Assembly (NCBI RefSeq): GCF_026460945.1
Contig: NZ_JAOVZV010000017.1
Coordinates: 52,984-116,983, forward strand
Direction: 5' to 3'
DNA from: Chryseobacterium luquanense
Lineage (GTDB): Bacteria > Bacteroidota > Bacteroidia > Flavobacteriales > Weeksellaceae
DNA length: 64,000 bases
This document shows, one piece after another, positions 42,905-49,974 of this stretch. Position 1 is the stretch's first letter; every line of letters starts with the position of its first letter. Below the pieces are notes generated by a model, which did no database searches, was not told where the DNA came from, and was given only the letters and a program-made list of their open reading frames with translations. A program made the position numbers and the translations under genes.

Positions 42905-43738
42905 ATGAAGATTTTTAAAATTTTAATGGCTTCGGCAGTGGTGTTGGGAATGACATCTTGCGTAAGTAAGAAGCAGTATGATGCCTTAAGTGGTAACTAC
43001 AAACAGTGTATTGAGAATATTGGTGAAAGACAACGTGAAATTCAGGATCTGAAAGGTCAAAATTCTACGTTAACAGCGGAAAACAACTTATTAAAAAGTC
43101 AGCATGATGCTTTGAAATCATCTTTGGATGCATGTCTTTCAAATACAGGAAAAAGCTCTGCGAATATTGATAAATTGGTTGGAGAAATCAATTCTTCAAA
43201 TTCTTATATCAAGCAGCTTATTTCGGCAAATGCTAAAAATGACAGCTTAAATTTAGCTTTATCAAACAAACTGAAAAGATCTTTGGATAATGTAACAGAT
43301 CAGGATGTTCAGGTGAAAGTTCTTAAAGGTGTGGTAATGATTTCATTATCAGATAAATTGTTGTACAAAACTGGTGATTACAATATTTTACCTGCAGCTC
43401 AGGAAGTTTTAGGCAAAGTAGCGAAAGTAATCAATGATTATGATAAATATTCTGTATTAATCGAAGGGAATACAGATAATGCGCCATTAAGCTCTGCAAA
43501 CTTACCAAGAGATAACTGGGATCTTTCTGCATTGAGAGGTACAGCGATTGCTAAAGTTTTACAAAGTCAATTTGGTGTAGATCCTGCAAGAATTACAGCG
43601 GGAGGTCGTTCAGAGTACAATCCAAAAGCGACAAATATGAGCGTTACAGGAAGAGCTGAGAACAGAAGAACTGAAATCATCATTATGCCTAAGCTTGATG
43701 AATTCATGAAATTAATGGATATCACTCCTAAGAAATAA
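42905..43738 (+). CDS. OmpA-family peptidoglycan-associated lipoprotein
   Basis: The 277-residue protein has a lipobox GMTSC, so Cys19 should be the lipidated N-terminus. A coiled-coil or helical segment (about 25-105; ENIGERQREIQDLKGQNSTL) precedes the OmpA C-terminal domain. In that domain EGNTDNAPLSS, NWDLSALRGTAIAKVL and GRAENRRTEIII mark the diaminopimelate-binding site. Such proteins tie the outer membrane to peptidoglycan. It has a TACCTTTG octamer at 42875-42882 and is followed by a strong terminator, so it is a single-gene unit. Confidence 0.93.
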   Translation: MKIFKILMASAVVLGMTSCVSKKQYDALSGNYKQCIENIGERQREIQDLKGQNSTLTAENNLLKSQHDALKSSLDACLSNTGKSSANIDKLVGEINSSNSYIKQLISANAKNDSLNLALSNKLKRSLDNVTDQDVQVKVLKGVVMISLSDKLLYKTGDYNILPAAQEVLGKVAKVINDYDKYSVLIEGNTDNAPLSSANLPRDNWDLSALRGTAIAKVLQSQFGVDPARITAGGRSEYNPKATNMSVTGRAENRRTEIIIMPKLDEFMKLMDITPKK

Positions 43739-43757
43739 TTTCTGATTTAATATTAAT

Positions 43758-43790
43758 AAAAATTCCGATAAGCAATTATCGGAATTTTTT
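43758..43790. terminator. Bidirectional terminator between the OmpA gene and the 50-codon gene
   Basis: The stem AATTCCGATAA / TTATCGGAATT (43761-43771, 43776-43786) has a four-base loop and a T tail on both strands. It lies 22 bases past the OmpA gene stop and 17 bases past the stop of the small minus-strand ORF. Confidence 0.88.
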
Positions 43791-43802
43791 TATTGTGTTT
43801 TG

Positions 43803-43955
43803 TTAGACTACATCTTCTTTTTTGAGAAGTAATATAATTTGATCTAAGAAATTACTGCGCTTTCTTTTTAGGGTTTTGTGTTGTGCGGAAGGATTGTTTT
43901 TAGTGCTTTTCTGAGTTCTTTTCGCTGATAATAACTTTATTTTCACCATCTTCAT
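43803..43955 (-). CDS. Small basic protein, 50 aa, with complete expression signals
   Basis: Reading the minus strand from the ATG at 43955 gives MKMVKIKLLSAKRTQKSTKN and then a second basic stretch HKTLKRKRS before a hydrophobic DQIILLLKKEDVV end. Arginine and lysine make up about a third of the chain. No family is recognised. The evidence that it is a real gene is its signals: TTG - 20 - TAACTTTG promoter (43995-44025), AGGAGG ribosome site (43968-43973) 12 bases before the ATG, and a terminator 17 bases beyond the stop. AGGAGG is unusual for this phylum. It could instead be a leader peptide, the remnant of a larger gene, or a small RNA with an accidental frame. Confidence 0.55.
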   Translation of the reverse strand: MKMVKIKLLSAKRTQKSTKNNPSAQHKTLKRKRSNFLDQIILLLKKEDVV

Positions 43956-43967
43956 ATAGTATTTTTA

Positions 43968-43973
43968 CCTCCT
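43968..43973 (-). promoter_or_regulatory. AGGAGG ribosome-binding site of the 50-aa gene
   Basis: The minus-strand hexamer is a perfect anti-16S match, 12 bases ahead of the ATG. Most genes in this window have no such sequence, so it stands out. Confidence 0.6.
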
Positions 43974-43994
43974 GTCAGTTTCGTTGCAGTGGTG

Positions 43995-44025
43995 CAAAGT
44001 TAACGGAGAATGGTCATCTCGGCAA
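43995..44025 (-). promoter_or_regulatory. Promoter of the 50-aa gene (TTG - 20 - TAACTTTG)
   Basis: On the minus strand TTG (44023-44025) and TAACTTTG (43995-44002) are 20 bases apart. An inverted repeat CCGT-N6-ACGG (44027-44040) lies directly upstream and could be an operator. Confidence 0.7.
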
Positions 44026-44113
44026 TCCGTGTTTTTACGGTATTTTTTATCGAAGTTTGAATTTTCCTTAAACACACCAATTTATTTTAATTAAATTTGA
44101 ACAAATAAAAAAA

Positions 44114-44761
44114 ATGAGCTTTTTTGAAGAAAAAAATCCTGAAATGGATAGGTATTTAGAAAATCATGCCTCATCAGAGCCTGAAATTCTTAAAAATTTG
44201 AGAAGGGAAACTTTTCAGAAAACGACTCAGCCACACATGATTTCCGGTTATCAGCAAGGAAGACTTTTAACGATTATTTCTAAAATGCTTAATCCTAAAA
44301 ATGTTTTGGAAATCGGAACTTTTACAGGATATGCAACGCTTTGTTTAGCGGAAGGTTTATCTTCTGAAGGTAAAATTACAACACTTGATGTGAATGAAGA
44401 TTTAGCTTATTTATCAAGAAAATATTTTTCTGAAAGTGAATATTCCAAGCAAATAGATTTTAAAATCCAAGATGCGAAAGAGTTTTTGAGAAATACAGAA
44501 GAGGTTTTCGATTTGGTTTTTATTGATGCTGATAAAGAAAATTACGCTGAATATTTCAGATTAATTAAACCAAAAACGAAATCCGGCTCTGTTGTTCTAT
44601 TTGATAATGTGCTCTGGTACGGGAAGGTTTTAGAGGAAAATCCAAAGCAAAAATCAACGCAGATTATCAAAGAACTAAATGATTTAGCGGCAAAAGATGA
44701 AGATTTTGAAAATCTTATTTTACCTTTGCGAGACGGAGTGAATTTCCTGAGAAGGAAATAA
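44114..44761 (+). CDS. SAM-dependent O-methyltransferase (family 3)
   Basis: The 215-residue protein matches the catechol/caffeoyl-CoA O-methyltransferase group: QPHMISGYQQGRLL at about 39-52, the SAM motif NVLEIGTFTGYATL at 63-76, and the metal-binding Asp in VFIDADKENYAEYF near 133. DNVLWYGKV follows at about 162. Members methylate small hydroxyl-bearing molecules with a divalent metal; the substrate in bacteria is usually unknown. A TAAATTTG octamer at 44092-44099 is a possible -7 box. It is the first gene of a same-strand series. Confidence 0.9.
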   Translation: MSFFEEKNPEMDRYLENHASSEPEILKNLRRETFQKTTQPHMISGYQQGRLLTIISKMLNPKNVLEIGTFTGYATLCLAEGLSSEGKITTLDVNEDLAYLSRKYFSESEYSKQIDFKIQDAKEFLRNTEEVFDLVFIDADKENYAEYFRLIKPKTKSGSVVLFDNVLWYGKVLEENPKQKSTQIIKELNDLAAKDEDFENLILPLRDGVNFLRRK

Positions 44762-44842
44762 TTTGAGGTTGAGTTTAAGGTTGAGATATGTAAAATAATT
44801 TTCTCAACCTGTGCCTAAACCTTAATATTAATTAAAATATAA

Positions 44843-45559
44843 ATGGAAAAAGGAATTTGTATCGTGACTGTTGCGCCTGTTCGTGCTGAAAATTCGGACA
44901 GAGCAGAAATTGTGACCGAAATTTTGTATGGTGAAAGTGCAGATATTTTGGAAGTCAATAAAAACTGGACGAAAATTAAAATGCACTACGATGGCTATGA
45001 AGGTTGGATGGATACCAAACAAATCAAACCTGTCACAGAAGAATATCTTGCTAACAGAAAAGTAACGTTGATTACAGAAGATTTTTCTTCGGTAATGACT
45101 CTTGACGGAAGAACATTGCTTTCAATGGGTTCTGAGGTGGAATTTCCTGCGGTTGCCTCACGAAGAAGTCATGATGTGCGTGAAAGTATTGCTTTAACGG
45201 CAAAAGAATTTCTGAATATTCCTTATTTGTGGGGTGGAAAAAGCTTTTTTGCGGTTGACTGTTCCGGATTTGTACAGTTGATTTATAAAATTCATAATAT
45301 AAAAATGCCTCGAGATACTTATCAGCAGGCAGAAGTTGGTGAAGCTTTGAGTTTTGTTGAAGAAAGTCAACCCGGTGATTTGGCATATTTTGAAAACTCT
45401 GAAGGTAAGATTATTCACGTCGGTATTATGCTTGAAAACCAAAAAATCATTCACGCTTCAGGAAAAGTAAGAATTGATACATTGGATTCCAGTGGAATTT
45501 TCAATAAAGAATTAAACAAACATACTCATAAATTGAGAGTCATTAAAAACGTTCTTTAA
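44843..45559 (+). CDS. NlpC/P60 cysteine peptidase with SH3 domains
   Basis: The 238-residue protein has a bacterial SH3-like N-terminal part (VAPVRAENSDRAEIVTEIL...NWTKIKMHYDGYEGWM) and a C-terminal NlpC/P60 domain. The catalytic triad is Cys140 in AVDCSGFVQLIY, His192 in IIHVGIM, and a third polar residue, probably His204 (IIHASGK). Family members cut the gamma-D-Glu to diaminopimelate bond in peptidoglycan stems. No signal peptide is seen, which fits a recycling enzyme such as YkfC-type dipeptidases acting on imported fragments. It lies six bases before the DUF1648 gene. Confidence 0.92.
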   Translation: MEKGICIVTVAPVRAENSDRAEIVTEILYGESADILEVNKNWTKIKMHYDGYEGWMDTKQIKPVTEEYLANRKVTLITEDFSSVMTLDGRTLLSMGSEVEFPAVASRRSHDVRESIALTAKEFLNIPYLWGGKSFFAVDCSGFVQLIYKIHNIKMPRDTYQQAEVGEALSFVEESQPGDLAYFENSEGKIIHVGIMLENQKIIHASGKVRIDTLDSSGIFNKELNKHTHKLRVIKNVL

Positions 45560-45565
45560 ATCTTT

Positions 45566-46033
45566 ATGGGAAGTGCAGTTTTAATAATTTTAGATATTCT
45601 GAATTTTTTATTGGTTCTGTTTTTATGGAGCTATACTCTCAGAACTTATAAAAAACTTCCTGAAAAAATACCCACTCACTTTGATTTTGAAGGTAAGCCA
45701 GATCATTTTGGAAAGAAGAAATTTGCTTTTTTATTGCCCATTTTATCAGGTATTTTCTATGTAGCTTTCCTTTTCATTACTCAAAATCCTGAAAATGGAA
45801 ATTTCCCGATAGAACTTACGAAGGCAAATTATGAAATTCAATATTTCATAATGACTCTTGTGATGAAGTGGCTTCTGTTCTTGGTTTTGCTCCTGTTTTT
45901 AAATCTTCAGGATTATATTTTTAGGTACAGCTTTAACCCCGATTCAAAAGCTAGAGTTCACATCTTATTATTTATACCCATTATTTTTATAAGTGTAATG
46001 GCAGCAATTATTACCGCATATATCTATAAATAA
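45566..46033 (+). CDS. DUF1648 membrane protein
   Basis: The 155-residue protein has four predicted transmembrane segments, at about residues 5-22, 50-68, 95-117 and 130-152. Between the first two lies the DUF1648 motif LPEKIPTHFDFEGKPDHFGKKK. The function of this domain is not established; it occurs in SdpI-like immunity and regulatory membrane proteins. It follows the NlpC/P60 gene by six bases and precedes a two-helix membrane protein by 24 bases, so the three genes are probably one unit. Confidence 0.85.
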   Translation: MGSAVLIILDILNFLLVLFLWSYTLRTYKKLPEKIPTHFDFEGKPDHFGKKKFAFLLPILSGIFYVAFLFITQNPENGNFPIELTKANYEIQYFIMTLVMKWLLFLVLLLFLNLQDYIFRYSFNPDSKARVHILLFIPIIFISVMAAIITAYIYK

Positions 46034-46057
46034 AAACTAATATTTTTTTAACTAAAC

Positions 46058-46573
46058 ATGAAAACCACTAAGACATTAGCTCAAATTTCAAGTTCGAAAG
46101 GTTTCCAGCTTTCTGAGATTTTGGTAAGTTGGCAATATTATACTGAAGAAACCGTAATTCTTGCTTATTCTGAAATTAAAAGAAGAGGAATTCAAATTAA
46201 TGAAGAAATCGAAAAACTGATTACAACATTTTCTGAAGCTCAAGGAAAACCTATTTCGCAACTTGAAACTGAATTGTTTGAAAGTAAAAATGTTGCAAAT
46301 TATCAGGAATATTTTAATTCTTTACCTACCTATTCTGAAATTTCAAATGAAGAAAGTCACAAGCTTGAAAAATTGAGACGTGACCAAATGTTTCAAAGAC
46401 AGGCTCTGGAAAAAAAACAAGCAAATAAAGACGTTCTTTATGGCGGAATTTGGTTTGTTGGTGGTCTTGCTGTTACATTAGTTTCTGTGGCAAGTGGAAA
46501 AGGAGGTTTCATTGCTTACGGAGCCGTGATTTTTGGAGGAATTCAATTCTTCAGAGGTTTAACGAAAAGTTAA
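46058..46573 (+). CDS. Hypothetical membrane protein, 171 aa
   Basis: A soluble N-terminal part of about 125 residues, rich in Glu, Lys and Gln and likely helical (EKLRRDQMFQRQALEKKQ), is followed by two closely spaced hydrophobic segments (GGIWFVGGLAVTLVSVAS and GGFIAYGAVIFGGIQFF). I recognise no domain. The stop codon overlaps the waaA start (TAATG, one base), so translation is coupled to lipopolysaccharide Kdo transfer. Function unknown. Confidence 0.8.
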   Translation: MKTTKTLAQISSSKGFQLSEILVSWQYYTEETVILAYSEIKRRGIQINEEIEKLITTFSEAQGKPISQLETELFESKNVANYQEYFNSLPTYSEISNEESHKLEKLRRDQMFQRQALEKKQANKDVLYGGIWFVGGLAVTLVSVASGKGGFIAYGAVIFGGIQFFRGLTKS

Positions 46574-47811
46574 TGACTTTTTTATACTCCATATTTGTAC
46601 ATCTTCTCATTTTCGGAATGAAAGTTTTGTCGTTGTTTAATGATAAAACTAAAAAAGGCGTTGAAGGAAGAAGACAATCTTTAAATATTGTAAAATCGGG
46701 GTTTTCAAAATCTGATAAGGTTTTGTGGATGCACGCTGCAAGTCTTGGAGAATACGAACAAGGACTTCCTGTTTTAGAAAAGTTAAAAGAAAATTTTCCA
46801 AATCATAAAATTCTGATTACTTTTTTTTCACCTTCGGGTTATGAAAATGTTGTCAAGAAAGAACATATTGCAGATGCAGTTTGTTATCTTCCTTTCGATA
46901 AAAAAAAAACAGTTAAAGAATTTGTTTCTCAGTTTGACTGCGAGTTATTTTTTACAGTAAAATATGATTATTGGTATAATCTTTTGGCTGAACTTAAAGA
47001 TAGGAATGTAAAAACTTTTGTCATTTCTGCTTTATTTTATGAAAGCCAGTCTTTCTTTACAAGTTATGGGAAGTGGTTTGTGAGACAATTAAAACAAAAT
47101 ATTACTTGGTTTTTTCATCAGACTCAGCATTCTTATGTTTTGGCTAAAAGTATTGGTCTACTAAATTCTTCGGTAACCGGAGATACTCGTTTTGATAGGG
47201 TGAAACACTTGAAGCTTCGAAATAATCATGTTGATTTCGTTGAAGAATTTATTGGAAGTAAAAAAACAATTGTCTTTGGAAGTTCATGGCAATCTGAAGA
47301 AAAAATAGCCAAAATTATTTCAGAAAAGAATAATGATTTAAAAATAATAATCGCTCCACACGATTTAAAAAGAGTAGGGAATTTAAAAGAAATTTTTCCT
47401 GAAGCTTTATTGTACAGCGAATTGAAAAACTCTCAAGTTCCTGAACTCTCAAACTCTCAAATTCTGATTATTGATAGTATCGGACTTCTTTCCAAACTTT
47501 ATTTTTACGCAGATATTGCAATAGTTGGAGGAGGTTTCCATGATGCGGGACTTCATAATATTTTAGAAGCGGCAACTTTTGGTGTTCCTGTATTTTTTGG
47601 AAATCAGTACAAGAAAAATCCTGAAGCAGATGGTTTGATTTCGGCTAAAGGAGGAAGGTCTTTTGAAGAAGAAAATTCGGCAGCTAAATTTGTTTTAAAT
47701 TTAATTAAAGATGAAAAGCAATTAGCAGAAATGTCTGGGAATGCAGAGAAATTTGTTGCTCAACAACCCGATTCTTCAAAACTAATTATTGAAAAGATTT
47801 TATCACTTTAG
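46573..47811 (+). CDS. waaA: 3-deoxy-D-manno-octulosonic acid (Kdo) transferase
   Basis: The 412-residue GT30 enzyme adds Kdo from CMP-Kdo to lipid A precursor at the inner membrane. An N-terminal hydrophobic anchor (FLYSIFVHLLIFGMKVL) is followed by WMHAASLGEYEQGLPVLEKL with the catalytic Glu, TFFSPSGYE, and a CMP-binding C-terminal domain. That domain holds FGSSWQSEEKI, IIAPHDLKRVGNL, YADIAIVGGGFHDAGLHNILEAATFGVPVFFG and SAKGGRSFEEE. The upstream open frame overlaps the previous gene, so the ATG at 46573 is the start. A repeat-rich insertion (ELKNSQVPELSNSQIL) is unusual; see findings. The 3' end overlaps the convergent gene by nine bases. Confidence 0.93.
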   Translation: MTFLYSIFVHLLIFGMKVLSLFNDKTKKGVEGRRQSLNIVKSGFSKSDKVLWMHAASLGEYEQGLPVLEKLKENFPNHKILITFFSPSGYENVVKKEHIADAVCYLPFDKKKTVKEFVSQFDCELFFTVKYDYWYNLLAELKDRNVKTFVISALFYESQSFFTSYGKWFVRQLKQNITWFFHQTQHSYVLAKSIGLLNSSVTGDTRFDRVKHLKLRNNHVDFVEEFIGSKKTIVFGSSWQSEEKIAKIISEKNNDLKIIIAPHDLKRVGNLKEIFPEALLYSELKNSQVPELSNSQILIIDSIGLLSKLYFYADIAIVGGGFHDAGLHNILEAATFGVPVFFGNQYKKNPEADGLISAKGGRSFEEENSAAKFVLNLIKDEKQLAEMSGNAEKFVAQQPDSSKLIIEKILSL

Positions 47812-48429
47812 AAATCCTTGATTCTTAATATCTTTTATAATTAAATCAAAATGATCTGGGATTCTATCTGTATTAAACCAATTAAAATCGATTCCATTAT
47901 TGATGAAAAGCTTTTCAAGATAAATATTGCCTGTAACTCTTTCATGACTAACTGAAAGATATTCATCAATTTCCATCCAGTAATCTTCGTCTAGTTTTTT
48001 AGTTAAAGTTAAGGCTTTTACTACTTTATTGATAATGTAAAGATAAAGTTTGTAAACATCATTGAATCTTTGTCTGCTAAGTTTCTCGTTACTTTCAAGA
48101 ATTTCATTGATTAATAAAAGATTCAAACTGATGTCACCAAATTTATCGCTAGTTACTTTTACGTGCTCAGTGATTTGAGCGCTTATTTTACGGATAAGTA
48201 CAATAAAATATTTTTGATTGCTGATGTATTTTGAAGCATATTCTACTTTTTCTTTAATCAAATCTTCCATAGCATCACGCTTTTGATCAACGGTTTCTTC
48301 ATCGATTAATTCAAAATATAATTTTTTAGATAAAATTTCATCTTTTCTCAGCAATCTGAAAATCAATCGGTCTTTTTCAATCGTTGAAAGTTGACTTAAT
48401 GCTGCTTTAAATTCTTTAGAATACTCCAT
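47803..48429 (-). CDS. Hypothetical protein, 208 aa
   Basis: The protein is soluble, helix-rich and highly charged (FRLLRKDEILSKKLYFELIDEETVDQKRD), without signal peptide, membrane segment, cysteine cluster or known catalytic motif. I do not recognise a family. Its ATG overlaps the stop codon of the upstream glycosyltransferase (TAATG at 48427-48431), which implies translational coupling, and its 3' end overlaps waaA by nine bases in convergent orientation. It may be a small regulator or scaffold of the glycosyltransferase step, but this is only context. Confidence 0.75.
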   Translation of the reverse strand: MEYSKEFKAALSQLSTIEKDRLIFRLLRKDEILSKKLYFELIDEETVDQKRDAMEDLIKEKVEYASKYISNQKYFIVLIRKISAQITEHVKVTSDKFGDISLNLLLINEILESNEKLSRQRFNDVYKLYLYIINKVVKALTLTKKLDEDYWMEIDEYLSVSHERVTGNIYLEKLFINNGIDFNWFNTDRIPDHFDLIIKDIKNQGFLK

Positions 48430-49181
48430 TAATTAAATATTTTCGAATACTTCATAAATCCGTTCAATGCCCAGTTTGTTGTATAATACAAAGATTTTAA
48501 AGTCGAAAATCCCATAAAATCTTTGTAGACCAGATACTGATCTTTTACAATATTTTGTTTCTTTCTTGAAATGCTGTTTTCGCGCATTCTATATTTTGCC
48601 ATTGTTTTTGGAAGCGGTTTTCCGATAGGAATTTTCTTTAACAAATTCAGCCACATGACGTGATCTTCTCTCTTACTTCCTTCGGGGAAAAATTCTTTAC
48701 CGACTCTTTTAGAATCGTACATTGATGACAGAAGAGAAAGCCTGCAGGTTTTCAATAAATTATTAAAAGTAACTTCTTTGTCAGCTTTAAAATCTTCAAT
48801 TTGTGGAACTAAATTTTCATTACATCTCGCATAGTTAGAATAAGCAATTTCTGCATTTTCTTTCTTCATGAAATTAACCATTTCTTCGATAAAATTGGGT
48901 TCCCAAAAATCATCGGCATCCAAAAAAGTGATAAATCTTCCTGTAGCTTGCTGTAAAGAAAGGTTTCTTGCATGACCTGCACCACCATTTTTTTCTGCAA
49001 TAGTCAGTTTTATTCTTGAATCTTGATATTTTTGAATGATCTTAACAGAATTGTCGGTCGATTGATCGTCTGTAATGAGCCATTCCCAATCGGTAAAAGT
49101 TTGATTCATTACCGAGCTTATTGTTTCTTCCAAAAAAGGAGAAGAATTGTAACAGGGCGTAATGATAGAAACTTCAGGCAT
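48429..49181 (-). CDS. Glycosyltransferase family 2
   Basis: The 250-residue GT-A protein begins EVSIITPCYNSSPFLEETI, has WLITDDQSTDNSV near 35-47, GGAGHARNLSLQQATGRFI at about 77-95, and the metal site FLDADDFWEPNF. Glu-Asp-His (KREDHVMWL) near 170 is a usual acceptor-side motif. Length and order match single-domain sugar transferases of LPS or teichoic-type glycans. Donor and acceptor are unknown; it is near waaA, so an LPS-core or O-antigen role is plausible. It is co-oriented and overlapping with the hypothetical gene downstream. Confidence 0.9.
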   Translation of the reverse strand: MPEVSIITPCYNSSPFLEETISSVMNQTFTDWEWLITDDQSTDNSVKIIQKYQDSRIKLTIAEKNGGAGHARNLSLQQATGRFITFLDADDFWEPNFIEEMVNFMKKENAEIAYSNYARCNENLVPQIEDFKADKEVTFNNLLKTCRLSLLSSMYDSKRVGKEFFPEGSKREDHVMWLNLLKKIPIGKPLPKTMAKYRMRENSISRKKQNIVKDQYLVYKDFMGFSTLKSLYYTTNWALNGFMKYSKIFN

Positions 49182-49324
49182 GTGTTTTTTTACAAATATA
49201 AGAGTTTGATAATAGAGTCATGTCGGGGAATTTTTAAGAAAATGTAAATTATAGTTCAAAATTCAAAAAAAATGATTGAAATTTTAAAAAAAGTCATAAT
49301 TTTAAGCCTTGAAAAATTTGATCT

Positions 49325-49792
49325 ATGAAGAAATTAGCATTAATTGCAGGATTATCATTATTAGCTTTTACAGGATGTAATGACGACGATACGCCAGAGC
49401 AGGTGTTTCCTCTTGTTGGAACATGGTCACCAACCAAAGAAGTAAGAACGTCGGTTCCAGCTAGTGGAGCAGGTGTTTCTGATGAAATTGTTTATACAGA
49501 CTGTCAAAAAGAATCAAGATGGGTGTTTAATGAAAATATGTCTGGGCAAAGAACTAATAAAGATTTGGCGGGCACAACTCCAACTTGTTCTACAATTTCT
49601 CAGCGTAATTTTTCTTATATCTATAATGCTTCAGAAAAGAATTTTGAGATCAAATACCAAGGGACTGTTGTTTCAGATAAAGGAAAAGTGACTTTGTTGG
49701 ATGCTCAAACTTTAAATCTTAAAATTGAAGATACTACAGATCCTACAGTTTATAAGTCTACAACGTATACTTTCAAAAGAATTGCTCAATAA
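49325..49792 (+). CDS. Lipocalin-like lipoprotein
   Basis: The 155-residue protein has a signal ending in FTGC, so Cys18 should carry a lipid. Acidic residues (NDDDTPEQ) follow, then FPLVGTWSPTKE, the N-terminal GxW motif of lipocalin-like domains of Bacteroidota. Alternating beta strands run to the end (YTFKRIAQ), and two cysteines (about 60 and 89) could form a disulfide. Presumably an envelope protein; ligand unknown. It is followed by a clear terminator and is a single-gene unit. Confidence 0.82.
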   Translation: MKKLALIAGLSLLAFTGCNDDDTPEQVFPLVGTWSPTKEVRTSVPASGAGVSDEIVYTDCQKESRWVFNENMSGQRTNKDLAGTTPTCSTISQRNFSYIYNASEKNFEIKYQGTVVSDKGKVTLLDAQTLNLKIEDTTDPTVYKSTTYTFKRIAQ

Positions 49793-49816
49793 CAAAAGTT
49801 ATTTTCCAAAATATAC

Positions 49817-49844
49817 AATCTCATCGTAAGGTGAGATTTTTTTG
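49817..49844 (+). terminator. Rho-independent terminator of the lipocalin-like gene
   Basis: The stem AATCTCA / TGAGATT with an eight-base loop is followed by six further T, 25 bases past the stop at 49792. Confidence 0.82.
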
Positions 49845-49933
49845 TTTAAATAATAGATTAGATTTAATTCAAAATCAATTTCCATTTCTTTTAAATTCAT
49901 TATTTTTGTGAAAATTAGGATTAGGATTTAAAA

Positions 49934-49965
49934 ATCTAATATCTAATATCTAACATCTAATATCT
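49934..49965. repeat. Heptamer repeat ATCTAA(T/C), about 4.5 copies, before leuS
   Basis: ATCTAAT, ATCTAAT, ATCTAAC and ATCTAAT run in series at 49934-49961, with a partial fifth copy, directly ahead of the leuS GTG at 49975. The same heptamer family occurs in the accB-accC spacer at 26749-26776, there antisense to the gene. Confidence 0.9.
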
Positions 49966-49974
49966 ATAAATAAA

